Below, in pieces: positions 49,701 through 57,070 of a stretch of DNA of 60,000 nt. Both the position numbers and the translations under genes were made by a program. The notes beneath the pieces were generated by a model. The model worked only from the letters and a program-made list of their open reading frames with translations, searched no databases and was not told where the DNA came from. Position 1 is the first letter of the stretch. Every line of letters begins with the position of its first letter. Source of the DNA: Acanthaster planci (taxonomy: Eukaryota > Echinodermata > Asteroidea > Valvatida > Acanthasteridae); assembly GCF_001949145.1 (NCBI RefSeq), contig NW_019091631.1, positions 75,267-135,266 of the forward strand, written 5' to 3'.

Positions 49701-52700
49701 GTCAAGCATGCCAGAACTTCCAACACAGGAAATGTATGGTGTTAAACTAAATGCTAAGGAAGGCCACATCCAAAGTCAACCAGCCATGGTAACACGTTCC
49801 TTTAGTGTCAGCCAAGTGTTTATGGTAGCCCTTCTTTTACTACGAAACGTTTCATGTGCTAAGCTGAGTTTTGTGCTTAGCACCTTCAATAATATGGCCT
49901 AACAGATAACAATAAAGAATTGCTCACCATTACTTCATTTGCCTAGGGACACCACACAGGGAGCTAGTAAACAGAGAATTTTAGGAGGCACATCGTGTTA
50001 GGATTTTAGCATTTTACTTGATTTTTGTTAGACTACATGTATGTCTCAATATTTGCAGACTAATTTCTGAATTTTGCCAAATGATATTTTGTCCTGATTG
50101 CCTATCATCTATATCTGACAGTTTGATTTCTTGGTTTTCATTTCAAGCCGAATCATGTATTGTCGCTGTCATTCAGTAGTCTAAATTCAAATCTGTTTCC
50201 CATCCCTACAGATTGACAAGGGTCCAGTTGACGCCGTCACTGGGGAGGCGCGGTATGGCCTGAGTGAGATGAAAGTCATTCGACAGCAGATTGACTTCAA
50301 AACGCTGGTAAGTGGCCTTCCAAGACCCATTCCAGACGGGGCAGCCATTGTATAATCGTGCCTTTGGCTGCAAGGCAGATGACCATAATCCTTTATGATT
50401 GTGAGCCAGAGGCTAAATGTCATCAGGTCGCAGCAAACCATCAGGATCCCCCATAAGGCCCTGGATTTATCGCAGGAATGATGCATCTTATAAACTAGGC
50501 CTTCTCTTGTTATGTTGATGGAATTTTGATCGTTTTGGGCCAAAGGTCCTCCAGAAAATAACCAATATTTGGAGGAGAGATACATTACGTGAGTTTTGAA
50601 ATTTTACCCGACTTGTCAGAAACTCTCTTTTTTTCTTTCCTTATAAAACTATGCCATGTGCTGGACATGAATAAAAAGGTCCTGTGATGCATATTGCTTG
50701 TCACTGGTCCTTTGCTAAGGAATAAGCTTCACTTAACGATATGACCCCCAGCTTAACTCCATACAGCTGGCCAAACAAATATACGCCGCAGACTTGTTTT
50801 GCTAAGATTGAAAATGGATTGTCGGCAAAACTGGTTCTAATGGAAGAAAAATTTGTCAAATCTGTTGAAATAAACCTTTAAGATTCACATTTTCTCCTTA
50901 CGCTGCTTATATTCTAGAACATCAAAACCAACAGTCTGGATATCACCTCAGAGCCCATCCAGTTGAAGGTGTTAGACTGCGACACCATATCACAGACGAA
51001 GGATAAGATTCTAGATGCCATCTACAAATCATGTCCATTCAGCAAACGGCCCATGCGAGATGAGCTAGATTTAGGTATGAACTCACTCAACTAATTCTGA
51101 TCCTAGTTTGGATTACAATTATTGTTTAGTCTACGTAACCGCATTTCAGTCACAGTTAAGTACTGAAAATTATGAGCTTTATAACATAATCCCAACTGTA
51201 AAGATTTTCATGATCTTCAACACTAACCACGTGTCGGCAGTATTTAATCTAGCCCCTGGCACAGTGTTATTTTCTGCTGGACATTTCATAGTTGTTGCCT
51301 GTTCACAGTGCCCAGTTTCCCCGTCGTAGAATTACCATCATGCTTATTGTCATCAATATCGATTTTTGACTCTGAGAGCAATTTTCCTTGCACGGCAGCT
51401 TTAACAATGACATTGGTCACTGGTAAAGTTCATCAGAACTCTCACCTTCACTGTGGTCGTTATTTTCACATGATTGTGATGAACCTATGTCCTGCAGAAT
51501 GGTGCGACAGACCGGATGGGCCTGGCAGCATGATCCTGCTGGACGACGACGGTAGAGGAAGGTTCGACGGAGAGTGGAAACGCATCAACACCTTGGCCTA
51601 CTATCAGGTCAGTAACTACATCCTGAGTAGACACTGTCCAGCAGTGAAGCCGCTTTAGTTGGCCCTGTCAAGAAGCTATGCAACTGCCATGCCACGCTTA
51701 ATTGAAACGATCGTTGCCAGAGCATGGATGTAGAACAGCAGTTGTCCGGAATGTCCAAATTTAATTGCAGTTACGGCTGCTGAGTGGAGTAGTTTATTTT
51801 GTGTACTGAAGAGTGTTTCGTTCATTCATCAGGAATGTATGCTACTGCCACACTAAATTTTTAAAAGTCACATTTTTGTGTACGGCACAGATGTAGCCCC
51901 TTTCAGCTGTCATTGAACTTGTGAGGAAAGTCTGTATCAAGTGAGATCATTTAAGCCACCAACAAAAGTTTTAAGGAATAAGAAGAAACAATAGGTTTTA
52001 TTCTGGCAACTGTAATTGGCCACTTTGTCCCTTCTTTGCTTCTCTGTGCCGTTGATCATTATCATGGAAATGGTGCATTATAAATTTTCAATTATTATTA
52101 TCAGTATTATTTATTATTATTTGCTCGGGGGATTAGGTACCAGACGGTGCAACCTTGAGGCTAGTCAGAGCCCAGCCCAATGGTGGATCGCTACCTAACA
52201 CACCAGCAAGGAAATATGGTAAGCTGGACCACTTCAACCCACTAGTAGTCTTGTAGGATTAGAACACATATGTTCTAAAGGTTGAAGATCCAAACAAAGA
52301 TTACTTCATAGAATCATTAAAGCATGTATCATTGAATTATATTTTAACTCATTGAATTAATGGTAACTTCACAGTATAAAAACCCAGCACTGTCTCTTTG
52401 GAGCACGTACAATGCGCGCACATATTTGCACACAATGCCAGTGTGCAGCAAGATAGCCAAAATACCAAATGCCATGTGACTTGCTCCCGGCCAATCAAGG
52501 TACAGAATTTGTGGGTAAGGTGTTATGATTGCATGCTGTTCATCGCCACACTGACAGTACCACTTGACCGCCCTCTCTTGTCTGTCCAGGCACGCTGCCT
52601 AGCCCGGCTACCTCTTCCTCCCCGATCATTGACCAGGAGAGGGGTGCCACCCTGTGGCACCTGGTCAAGCACGTGGACTCCGGCAGCCTGCGTAAGGGGG

Positions 52701-55407
52701 AGAGAGACCAGAAGATGATGGCAGAGATCTACCTGCCCAGGCTGCTTACCACCAAGGTAAAGGGAACATCACTGTTCCTCTGGAATACTGCTTTGACATC
52801 CTAGATGGGCTTTAACGAGTCGCGTTGTATGTCCGAAAAAGTCCTGCCAGTTTGAATACGTTCACTGAGTGTGAGTTGGCATATAATGGTCTGATAGAGC
52901 CAACCTTGTGCGTGTACATTGATGATCTTGCTTCCATGCTTCCTTTTGAGCATGCTCTGTTTGAATTCTGAACTTACTCACTGTGAAAAAAAAGCTCACT
53001 CCGCATACTTTCCAGAGTTACTACACTGCTGGGACAAAAGTGCCAGGGATTCGGAGAAAGTGAAGTCCACATGTTAGTTTGCATGTGGTCAGGTATCAAG
53101 TACCCAATGAATAAAGAAATTCTCCTGCTATTTGAGCAGTTTGGCCATGTCTGAATGACTTGGCCTTAGCGAGAAATAATTACAATGAGCCCAGAGACAG
53201 GGCTAGACTGTAGCTTCTCAGAGATACATGCCTCATATTGCTGGCCTTCATCAAACGATTTGGACAGGGCCCCCATCATCAAACCATGCTTAAATAAAAT
53301 TTTGTCGAGTTGTTTGTTTCCCTCCTATTACACCATTTCTCCACTTTCCCTCTGTTCATCGTGCAGGGTATCCTTCAGCAGTTTGTGGATGAGCTCCTAG
53401 AGACCATCTTCAACGGCGAATCAGATGTCCCCATCGCCGTCAAGTACCTGTTTGACTTCTTAGACGAGCAGGCCACCTCGCAGGGCATCACCAACCCGGA
53501 CGTGGCACATGCATGGAAGAGCAACTGGTACGCCGTTCTGCCACTGTGCATTACAAAGCCCTATGTCGGTTTTGAATTTCCTTATTCATTTTCCCACTGA
53601 AGTCCCAGTTGCATGCGCATCCCTAAATGTGCTCATTGTGCTTGCAAACCAGTGCTAGTGGCGATGCTGTTAGTTGCTGGTGTTTGAGAGGAAACCCACA
53701 GAGTGCCATAAAGGTTGAGCTGCTGGAATTGCTGGTCAGCGGTCTCTGGTTCACCTACCAGTTAAGACAGAAATACACTTTAGGTTTTACCACAAAGTAA
53801 TGTCATTTTTTCAGTCAGATTAAGGAAGTTTCGTAGTGGAACTAGTTGAAGTTGAGAATACTACGTTTGCATTTCTTGTGAAATCTCATTTATTTTCCTC
53901 TTCCCCCCACCCCTCCCTTCAACAGCCTGCAGCTACGATTCTGGGTCAACCTGATCATGAACCCCACCGTCCTCTTTGACATCAACAAGACTGACACGGT
54001 GGATGCCTGCGTGTCCATCATCGGCCAGACGTTGATCGATTCCTGCTCCGTCTCGGAGCAGCACCTCACCAAGGACTCCCCCTCCAACAAGTTGCTGTAC
54101 GCCAAAGACATCCCCCAGTACAAGCAGTGGGTGGCCAAGTAAGTTCCGCCCCTCGTCGGTTAAGGGCTTCTTTCCAAACATGACCCGCAGAGCAAGGACA
54201 TTTCAACTCAAAACACGTTACAGTCTCTGCCTGTTTCAGCCAGGTTCCTGTCCTCTGAGGAACCTGGAAAGCTTGGCATTGTGTTGTGACCTTTGGCACT
54301 TACACGCCGTAGTTCATCTTCAGTTTTGCCATCTGTGTACCTTGGCAAAATTGGTTCCACACCCGTGTGAAGCGAATGCATCAGGCTGTACATTTCTAAG
54401 TCGCTCAAAATTAAGCCTGGAGTTGGATGTTGGCAGATTTTTGAAGGAGAGGGTTACAAGAACAGCAGGGCGGATGGAGGCTCTGACAGTGTCTGATCTA
54501 CTTGGCTGCGACTGGAAACCACCAGATAGCGGCTGCAGTCATTCCCCATAGGCTTAAGTGTAATTGCAAGCCATAGCCAATTAATTCACACAGGGCTTCA
54601 CATTCACTCCCTGATCTGTCACTGAGCTACACTGATTTTTCCTCTGCACTTGCTGTTTCAGGTACTACAAAGACATCAACGACATGCCGTCCATCAGCGA
54701 TCAGGACATGAGCGCTATGCTGGCTGCTCACACCAACCGCTACCAGAACGAGTTTCAGCCTCTCAATGCGCTCAACGAGCTCTACTTCTGCTACGCTTGC
54801 ATCTTCAAGAGTGAGGTAGGCTAGAGATAGAGAGTGCTAAGATTTTTATTAAAAAATACTGTGATTTTTTTTTACATCATGGTATGCAACATTTTTGTTC
54901 TCACAACCAAGTGCTGTTCCAAACACAGCAGCCACCTCTCCCCTCAGAAGTAGTAATATATCCACGGGTTGAGAGAATCAACTTCAGAAGATTATCTTGC
55001 TCAAGAACACAGGTCTCAACCCCACTGTTGTGGGTTGAACCTACAGTTGGCTGAATCAGCAACAAGGTCTTGAGTTACTAGCACCTGATCACGAACAAGA
55101 AGAAGTTACAGAGATGATTGACGAGGTATCACCGGTGTTGCGGTCAAGTCTGCCATACACGTCCTTCCACAAGTCCAGCCGCAAGGCCTTGTGCATGTGA
55201 CATGTTTTTAATTTGGCTTGATAACTCAACACATTGTATTACATCTATTTACTGGCCAGGGTCAGCCATTCTAATCTTCTTTTCCTGCCTCATTTCCCAA
55301 CGCGTCAACAGATCCTCCAATCCCTTGACGAGGACAAGGAGGCGCAGAGGCAAGGCTTAGGAGACAAGCTGGAGGACATCTTCCGTCTGATGGCCGACTC
55401 GGCCTGA
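21553..55407 (+). CDS. PLXNA: Plexin, class A-like semaphorin receptor (31 coding exons, complete)
   Basis: This is a single-pass cell-surface receptor for semaphorins; ligand binding to the sema domain controls the intracellular GAP domain, which acts on Ras/Rap-family GTPases in axon guidance and cell migration (family knowledge). I joined 31 exons by hand at GT-AG junctions. They total 5,775 nt and stay open to the final TGA, giving 1,924 residues, close to the usual 1,850-1,950 of class A plexins. Domains: signal sequence (about 18-39), sema (about 40-500), PSI1 (505-544), PSI2 (663-697), PSI3 (819-870), four IPT folds (about 875-1265), transmembrane helix (about 1277-1302), coiled coil (about 1305-1338), and a RasGAP fold split by a Rho-binding domain (about 1546-1650). 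Catalytic arginines are kept at 1473, 1474 and 1775. Class A is favoured by [21 protein letters not shown] and [12 protein letters not shown]. No class B C-terminal PDZ ligand is present. Exact class and orthology need a phylogeny. Confidence 0.95.
21604..21669 (+). other. PLXNA: Signal peptide (residues 18-39)
   Basis: From the in-frame ATG at 21604 the protein reads [20 protein letters not shown], a textbook hydrophobic core with small residues at the end and likely cleavage near AVS/YQQ. The 17 residues before it add a less typical N-terminal extension, so this ATG is a credible alternative start. Confidence 0.75.
22984..23178 (+). CDS. PLXNA: Plexin exon 2: sema domain, C-terminal blades
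   Basis: Residues 388-452, phase 0 at both ends, acceptor atgcag and donor gtaagg. It contains the C-x(5)-PLGG block and [20 protein letters not shown], the counterpart of the plexin blade that reads T-V-x-x-x-G-T-x-x-G. Confidence 0.92.
23900..24055. repeat. Copy of a dispersed repeat family (copy 1)
   Basis: The segment 24004-24055 (cttgtgacttggctccagac then tggatgatttgtaatgg) matches 31676-31730 at about four of five positions. It has no coding signal. Confidence 0.55.
24884..24981. repeat. 20-bp inverted repeat at the end of the retroelement relic
   Basis: aacagagaacaagaactgca at 24884-24903 is repeated inverted at 24962-24981 with one mismatch. Confidence 0.7.
24914..25099 (-). pseudogene. 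C-terminal relic of a non-LTR retrotransposon ORF
   Basis: The minus-strand frame includes HHPLDNRF, then [18 protein letters not shown] and a stop. The pattern HPL...R-T-x-R-Y-x-x-SF-[VI]-P-x-A is typical of the extreme C-terminus of invertebrate non-LTR retrotransposon polyproteins (family knowledge, from memory). Only about 60 residues remain and no reverse transcriptase is present, so it is a 5'-truncated copy lying antisense in plexin intron 2. The identification is moderate. Confidence 0.4.
25284..25415 (+). CDS. PLXNA: Plexin exon 3: end of the sema domain
   Basis: Residues 453-496, phase 0 at both ends, acceptor gatttcag and donor gtgagt. [16 protein letters not shown] and [15 protein letters not shown] match the last sema strands of plexins (family pattern ARLYEE...SPDQQYLYVMSE). 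Confidence 0.93.
25416..30823 (+). other. PLXNA: Plexin intron 3 (largest intron within the coding region)
   Basis: About 5.4 kb without recognisable coding sequence. It has scattered TACATGTA motifs and a 16-bp perfect palindrome gggccctgcagggccc at 29952-29967. Confidence 0.7.
30824..30939 (+). CDS. PLXNA: Plexin exon 4: sema end and first PSI module
   Basis: Residues 497-534 plus two bases of Ser535; acceptor ctcgacag, donor gtatgt. It holds ISKVPIETC and the PSI1 cysteines (505, 511, 514, 527, 530) with the signature DPHCGWC. The spacing between Cys514 and Cys527 is a few residues longer than the usual [12 protein letters not shown]. Confidence 0.93.
30940..33137 (+). other. PLXNA: Plexin intron 4
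   Basis: Contains two tandem degenerate units of the dispersed repeat family (about 31560-31925). Nothing else is recognised. Confidence 0.65.
31560..31925. repeat. Two tandem degenerate copies (about 185 bp each) of the dispersed repeat family
   Basis: Both units end with ctg-x-atgatttgtgatg preceded by a gac-x-(c/t)gg-ct segment (31676-31730 and 31864-31920). They are related to the copy near 24.0 kb. Confidence 0.5.
33138..33276 (+). CDS. PLXNA: Plexin exon 5: end of PSI1 and linker
   Basis: Completes Ser535 and runs to residue 581; acceptor cccacag, donor gtgagg. [11 protein letters not shown] closes PSI1, and the following W-x(6)-C-x(7)-PSSI pattern is the plexin linker before the next extracellular module. 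Confidence 0.92.
34197..34359 (+). CDS. PLXNA: Plexin exon 6: extracellular linker between PSI1 and PSI2
   Basis: Residues 582-635 plus one base of Gly636; acceptor gccacag, donor gtaatt. The part [13 protein letters not shown]...YQCFF...VQCSTP follows the plexin inter-PSI segment, with two conserved cysteines and N-glycosylation sequons. Confidence 0.9.
34974..35179 (+). CDS. PLXNA: Plexin exon 7: second PSI module
   Basis: Residues 636-704; acceptor ttggcag, donor gtgagc, ends in phase 0. PSI2 starts at [13 protein letters not shown] (Cys663, 669, 672) and continues with [10 protein letters not shown] (678, 681, 687), the usual spacing for this module. Confidence 0.93.
35271..35545 (+). 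mobile_element. Degenerate tRNA-derived SINE with repeated A-box-like units
   Basis: Four segments resemble the tRNA A-box region (ggataactcaggtgctagag at 35303, then near 35357, 35397 and 35465). They are followed by gggtttaagaccca near 35528, which resembles a B box. No intact tRNA fold is present. It lies in plexin intron 7. Confidence 0.45.
36243..36400. repeat. C-rich tract; minus strand rich in G-runs
   Basis: The plus strand is almost free of G for about 120 bp and contains many ccc/cccc runs, so the minus strand has closely spaced GGG runs able in principle to form a G-quadruplex. It lies in intron 7. Confidence 0.7.
36647..36775 (+). CDS. PLXNA: Plexin exon 8: linker between PSI2 and PSI3
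   Basis: Residues 705-747; donor gtaaag. [18 protein letters not shown] resembles the plexin segment C-P-R-(x)n-EILVPxG. Two acceptors six bases apart are possible (after 36640 or after 36646); the upstream one would add Val-Gln without changing frame. Confidence 0.85.
36776..38904 (+). other. PLXNA: Plexin intron 8
   Basis: About 2.1 kb, AT-rich, with several poly-T/poly-A runs. No exon or repeat family recognised. Confidence 0.65.
38905..39006 (+). CDS. PLXNA: Plexin exon 9: linker before PSI3
   Basis: Residues 748-781; acceptor atccttag, donor gtaggg, phase 0 at both ends. The short exon reads GYQCALK...IRCSARK, matching the plexin pattern Y-x-C-x(n)-V-x-C before PSI3. Confidence 0.88.
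39556..39652 (+). CDS. PLXNA: Plexin exon 10: linker before PSI3
   Basis: Residues 782-813 plus one base of Val814; acceptor cataacag, donor gtaaaa. [19 protein letters not shown] corresponds to the family signature VxWNGxFxIDNPxxL. Confidence 0.93.
40100..40290 (+). CDS. PLXNA: Plexin exon 11: third PSI module
   Basis: Completes Val814 and runs to residue 877; acceptor ttgacatag, donor gtgaga. [18 protein letters not shown], then [12 protein letters not shown], is a clear PSI3 (Cys819, 826, 829, 838, 841, 847). It ends with DPRIT, the run-in to the first IPT fold. Codon use here and in the cytoplasmic exons is more GC-rich than in the introns. Confidence 0.95.
40467..40615 (+). CDS. PLXNA: Plexin exon 12: first IPT/TIG fold
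   Basis: Residues 878-926 plus two bases of Arg927; acceptor ctctgtag, donor gtaact. P[19 protein letters not shown] is the IPT opening, followed by [10 protein letters not shown]. Confidence 0.93.
41024..41110. mobile_element. Pogo/Tigger-like element end
   Basis: ta followed by cagtcaaaccttgataagtc, then gaagttcgaggga, resembles the terminal inverted repeats of pogo/Tigger-type mariner relatives, which begin CAGTC-AACCTCGATA after a TA target. Only one end is evident. It lies in intron 12. Confidence 0.4.
41915..42041 (+). CDS. PLXNA: Plexin exon 13: end of IPT1
   Basis: Completes Arg927 and runs to residue 969; acceptor tccaacag, donor gtatgt. IVCMTNSS...[11 protein letters not shown] matches the closing strands of IPT1. 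Confidence 0.9.
42176..42321 (+). CDS. PLXNA: Plexin exon 14: second IPT fold
   Basis: Residues 970-1017 plus two bases of Asn1018; acceptor tttaacag, donor gtgagt. [20 protein letters not shown] followed by LTGIHLNAG is a canonical IPT start, followed by ITVAGMPC. Confidence 0.94.
42856..42892. repeat. Short hairpin in plexin intron 14
   Basis: Arms of 16 bp (42856-42871 and 42877-42892) pair with one mismatch around a 5-base loop. Confidence 0.8.
43140..43307 (+). CDS. PLXNA: Plexin exon 15: end of IPT2, start of IPT3
   Basis: Completes Asn1018 and runs to 1073 plus two bases of Ser1074; acceptor cacaaacag, donor gtatgt. ISCITSPS closes IPT2 and FTYTENPSI leads into IPT3. Confidence 0.92.
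44300..44575 (-). mobile_element. tRNA-derived SINE (minus strand)
   Basis: Read on the minus strand, gttagcatagcggttctt and ggttccagtcccgg resemble the A and B boxes of a tRNA promoter. They are followed by a tail block whose plus-strand form is aggaaaccagagtacctgga, a motif I recall from several marine invertebrate SINEs. Confidence 0.6.
44607..44826 (+). repeat. Minisatellite, ten copies of a 22-bp unit
   Basis: Ten contiguous units of gtaagtacaggtagcatgtg plus gg, with only two single-base variants (copy 2 and copy 7). Each unit contains gtaagt preceded by ggg, a strong U1 snRNA (5' splice site) match. Near-identity of copies implies recent expansion and likely length polymorphism. Confidence 0.97.
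44901..45042 (+). CDS. PLXNA: Plexin exon 16: third IPT fold with an RSKR site
   Basis: Completes Ser1074 and runs to residue 1121; acceptor tatgctcag, donor gtatgt. [20 protein letters not shown] is the IPT3 core (family pattern SGGTxLTVTGxNLxxxQEPx). It carries the basic motif RSKR at residues 1106-1109. The acceptor has only a short pyrimidine tract and lies 75 bp after the end of a 22-bp minisatellite. Confidence 0.92.
44995..45006 (+). other. PLXNA: Furin-type cleavage motif RSKR in the plexin ectodomain
   Basis: Residues 1106-1109 read R-S-K-R followed by Q, matching the R-x-K/R-R consensus of proprotein convertases. It lies in the third IPT fold. Convertase cleavage of the extracellular part is established for vertebrate class B plexins; cleavage here is an inference. 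Confidence 0.55.
45451..45711 (+). CDS. PLXNA: Plexin exon 17: end of IPT3, start of IPT4
   Basis: Residues 1122-1208, phase 0 at both ends; acceptor cattacag, donor gtaacg. MECKSPDL closes IPT3, ISFVMDGV is the usual hydrophobic strand, and [10 protein letters not shown] opens IPT4. Confidence 0.93.
46590..46745 (-). mobile_element. tRNA-derived SINE relic (minus strand)
   Basis: The minus strand reads ggtggtgggtttgagtccca, a clear B-box-like sequence, preceded by a degenerate A-box half. The remaining segment toward 46590 would be the SINE body. It lies in intron 17, just before exon 18. Confidence 0.5.
46804..46947 (+). CDS. PLXNA: Plexin exon 18: fourth IPT fold
   Basis: Residues 1209-1256, phase 0 at both ends; acceptor acacccag, donor gtaagt. 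[11 protein letters not shown]...LTCEAP is the fourth IPT module next to the membrane. Confidence 0.91.
47439..47667 (+). CDS. PLXNA: Plexin exon 19: transmembrane helix and juxtamembrane coiled coil
   Basis: Residues 1257-1332 plus one base of Ala1333; acceptor tccccag, donor gtgaga. It encodes the stalk, the membrane helix, a basic stop-transfer WRR, and the heptad-like segment [20 protein letters not shown] that leads into the GAP domain. Confidence 0.96.
47499..47576 (+). other. PLXNA: Transmembrane helix of plexin
   Basis: Residues about 1277-1302 are an uninterrupted hydrophobic run ([20 protein letters not shown]) followed by W-R-R. It includes a GxxxG motif (Gly1283, Gly1287), a spacing associated with helix packing in plexin membrane segments. 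Confidence 0.93.
47977..48134 (+). CDS. PLXNA: Plexin exon 20: start of the cytoplasmic GAP domain
   Basis: Completes Ala1333 and runs to 1385; acceptor ctctttcag, donor gtaagt. AFAELQ, then [19 protein letters not shown], is highly conserved in plexins and marks the N-terminal segment of the GAP fold. Confidence 0.96.
48625..48890 (+). CDS. PLXNA: Plexin exon 21: first RasGAP half
   Basis: Residues 1386-1473 plus two bases of Arg1474; acceptor ttgctcag, donor gtaccg. [20 protein letters not shown] and the end LLLRR match the family. The second arginine of the catalytic Arg-Arg pair is split over this splice site. Confidence 0.97.
49576..49693 (+). CDS. PLXNA: Plexin exon 22: first RasGAP half, arginine finger region
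   Basis: Completes Arg1474 and runs to 1513; acceptor tgactctag, donor gtatga. [19 protein letters not shown], then [13 protein letters not shown], aligns with the RRTExVxEKxLTNW block of other plexins. Confidence 0.96.
50212..50307 (+). CDS. PLXNA: Plexin exon 23: lead-in to the Rho-binding domain
   Basis: Residues 1514-1545, phase 0 at both ends; acceptor ccctacag, donor gtaagt. [18 protein letters not shown] and RQQIDFKTL are very close to class A plexins. Confidence 0.97.
50918..51074 (+). CDS. PLXNA: Plexin exon 24: Rho-GTPase-binding domain, part 1
   Basis: Residues 1546-1597 plus one base of Glu1598; acceptor atattctag, donor gtatga. [20 protein letters not shown] is the ubiquitin-like fold that binds Rac/Rnd GTPases in plexins. 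Confidence 0.96.
51498..51607 (+). CDS. PLXNA: Plexin exon 25: Rho-GTPase-binding domain, part 2
   Basis: Completes Glu1598 and runs to 1634; acceptor gtcctgcag, donor gtcagt. LEW is formed across the junction, followed by MILLDDD and [11 protein letters not shown] as in the family. Confidence 0.95.
52137..52218 (+). CDS. PLXNA: Plexin exon 26: end of the Rho-binding domain and linker
   Basis: Residues 1635-1661 plus one base of Gly1662; acceptor gggattag, donor gtaagc. [13 protein letters not shown] closes the fold, and the rest is a linker shorter than in vertebrate class A plexins. Confidence 0.92.
52590..52756 (+). CDS. PLXNA: Plexin exon 27: linker and start of the second RasGAP half
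   Basis: Completes Gly1662 and runs to 1717; acceptor ctgtccag, donor gtaaag. A Ser/Pro-rich stretch precedes TLWHLVKH and [14 protein letters not shown], which align with family blocks WHLVK and EIYLTRLLxxK. Confidence 0.95.
53367..53527 (+). CDS. PLXNA: Plexin exon 28: second RasGAP half
   Basis: Residues 1718-1770 plus two bases of Cys1771; acceptor atcgtgcag, donor gtacgc. [15 protein letters not shown], then [16 protein letters not shown], is near-invariant in plexins. Confidence 0.97.
53926..54138 (+). CDS. PLXNA: Plexin exon 29: second RasGAP half, third catalytic arginine
   Basis: Completes Cys1771 and runs to 1841 plus two bases of Lys1842; acceptor tcaacag, donor gtaagt. [13 protein letters not shown] contains Arg1775, equivalent to the second RasGAP arginine. 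[18 protein letters not shown] follows the class A wording. Confidence 0.97.
54662..54815 (+). CDS. PLXNA: Plexin exon 30: C-terminal helices
   Basis: Completes Lys1842 and runs to 1893; acceptor ctgtttcag, donor gtaggc. [16 protein letters not shown] matches the family block YYxDIxxMPAISDQDM. Confidence 0.96.
54955..55090 (-). mobile_element. Degenerate tRNA-derived SINE relic (minus strand)
   Basis: The plus-strand order cttgctcaagaacacaggtc, gtgggttgaacc and aaggtcttgag resembles inverted tRNA-type SINEs of marine invertebrates. The B box is degenerate. It lies in intron 30. Confidence 0.4.
55312..55407 (+). CDS. PLXNA: Plexin exon 31: C-terminus and stop codon
   Basis: Residues 1894-1924 and the TGA; acceptor gcgtcaacag. 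[20 protein letters not shown] is the last amphipathic helix. The protein ends in MADSA, so the class B-type terminal PDZ ligand (TDL) is absent. Confidence 0.94.
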   Translation: MLQSLDEDKEAQRQGLGDKLEDIFRLMADSA

Positions 55408-55848
55408 CAATTAATGAAGGAGTCCCAGGTTTGATCAGTACGCATCTTCTTTCCGGAATGACAACCCAACCCGATATCCTCTTCTTGTCGTGCCCCCAAT
55501 TGGGATCAGAAACGGACCAAGTTTGTTTTTATCAGAATTTGTTTCAAGTGAATTGGATTCAATTCCGGTGTGAACTCTATCCAGTTATGGCCCATTTTCA
55601 CAGTATACCGTTTATTACTCACAGTACCAATTTGGAATTGAAAAGTCAACAGGTACTAACACTCACAGTTGCTTTTTCCCTAATTTCAGTCAGAAATTGA
55701 TGCCATTGACTTTTTGTTGAGAGTATATATCTTTCTAGATGATTTTTTTAGGGGGGCGGTTAAAGCTGCTAATCATCACCAATGGAATGTACTAAAGCAG
55801 AAAGATGCAGCCATTGAATGTTGGGAAATTTAAAGGTGAAGAAAAGTG

Positions 55849-55854
55849 AATAAA
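55849..55854 (+). terminator. PLXNA: Candidate polyadenylation signal AATAAA
   Basis: AATAAA lies about 440 nt after the plexin stop codon, with a GT-rich stretch near 55910. A longer 3'UTR cannot be excluded. Confidence 0.35.
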
Positions 55855-57070
55855 AACAAATTGAAAAAATTAGAAATATTGAGGGGAGGATATATATACA
55901 CCTCCAATATTTACTCGTGTATATGAAGCTTTGTAACTTGTTCTACGATGCAAGATTCTGAAAAGAAATTTGAAAAAAGTGTAATCAAGACCCCGACAAT
56001 GGGACTGATGCAATTTTTTTTTTAATAGTGTTTTGCCGATGTAATCTGAAGTATTTTATGATAAACTCCTGTTTATTCCAAGAGTATGGTGGTTCTGAAA
56101 TCGTCCGTTGGTCTCTTCGGGTTTGTAGGAAGGTGCAGTCAAATCTTGGACTCCTTCGAGTTCGTAGTCGGTATTTTGTTTGTTTTCTAAGTTATTCTTG
56201 TAGTGTGTCAGTCTTTGTTTGGTTCCTTTGCGGTTGTTTTTTTCCCCACATCGTAGAGTTGTGTACTGGCACATTCTGCCAATGGGGAGAGACTTTATTT
56301 CTGGACTGGCTTTACTGAATTATTTAGGGTGTTCATGTGTGTGAATGACAGTTTAGAATCGGAGTGTCTGCCATTCAGGTCAGACAATCGACTTGGACTG
56401 TATCATTATCGTACATGGCAAGATGTGATCTATGTTCAGGCATTATGAGCTACTCTGTGATTTCAACCTGTCAGCTTCAGTGGTTTACATTGGTCTGTAC
56501 CATTATTGAGATGGTAGTGTGATTCAGATAAGCACATGAATAGGGCGTCAGTGAAGGCTTGGAAACAGGTTCCTATGACGCCCAAAAGCTATGCAAGTAA
56601 CTGATGTTGGCATATAAATACAACACAATTAACATGTAAGTAGGTATCGCAGTAAGTTATTGTTCGCATGAGTTATATTTTTTACTCTCTTGTCAGTACA
56701 TGAAAATGTTTTGTCTTCCTAACTTGCTGTCACATGGAACTAACGGTGAAACAAAGGTTGGTTTACTTTGGCGTAACCATGTTATGGATAAACTTGGAAT
56801 TGTGCTGTGTTTAAACAATTATAAATATACAGGAATTACATGTTGGTATATCAGTATTTGCAAGTCTATTAATGTGAAAGTGCTCACACGGAAAGTCACT
56901 TCCATGTATTAACACTGTTGTACTCATTCAAGTTACCGTGTGTCTATGCAAGTAGCTGTAGTATTTATACACTTTATACTCCTTCAGATGAATTCCGTTG
57001 AACATTGCTGTACATTTTGTGAGCTGTGTAGCATGCAGAGGCTTAATAACAAATTCAGCGCTTAATTCTG

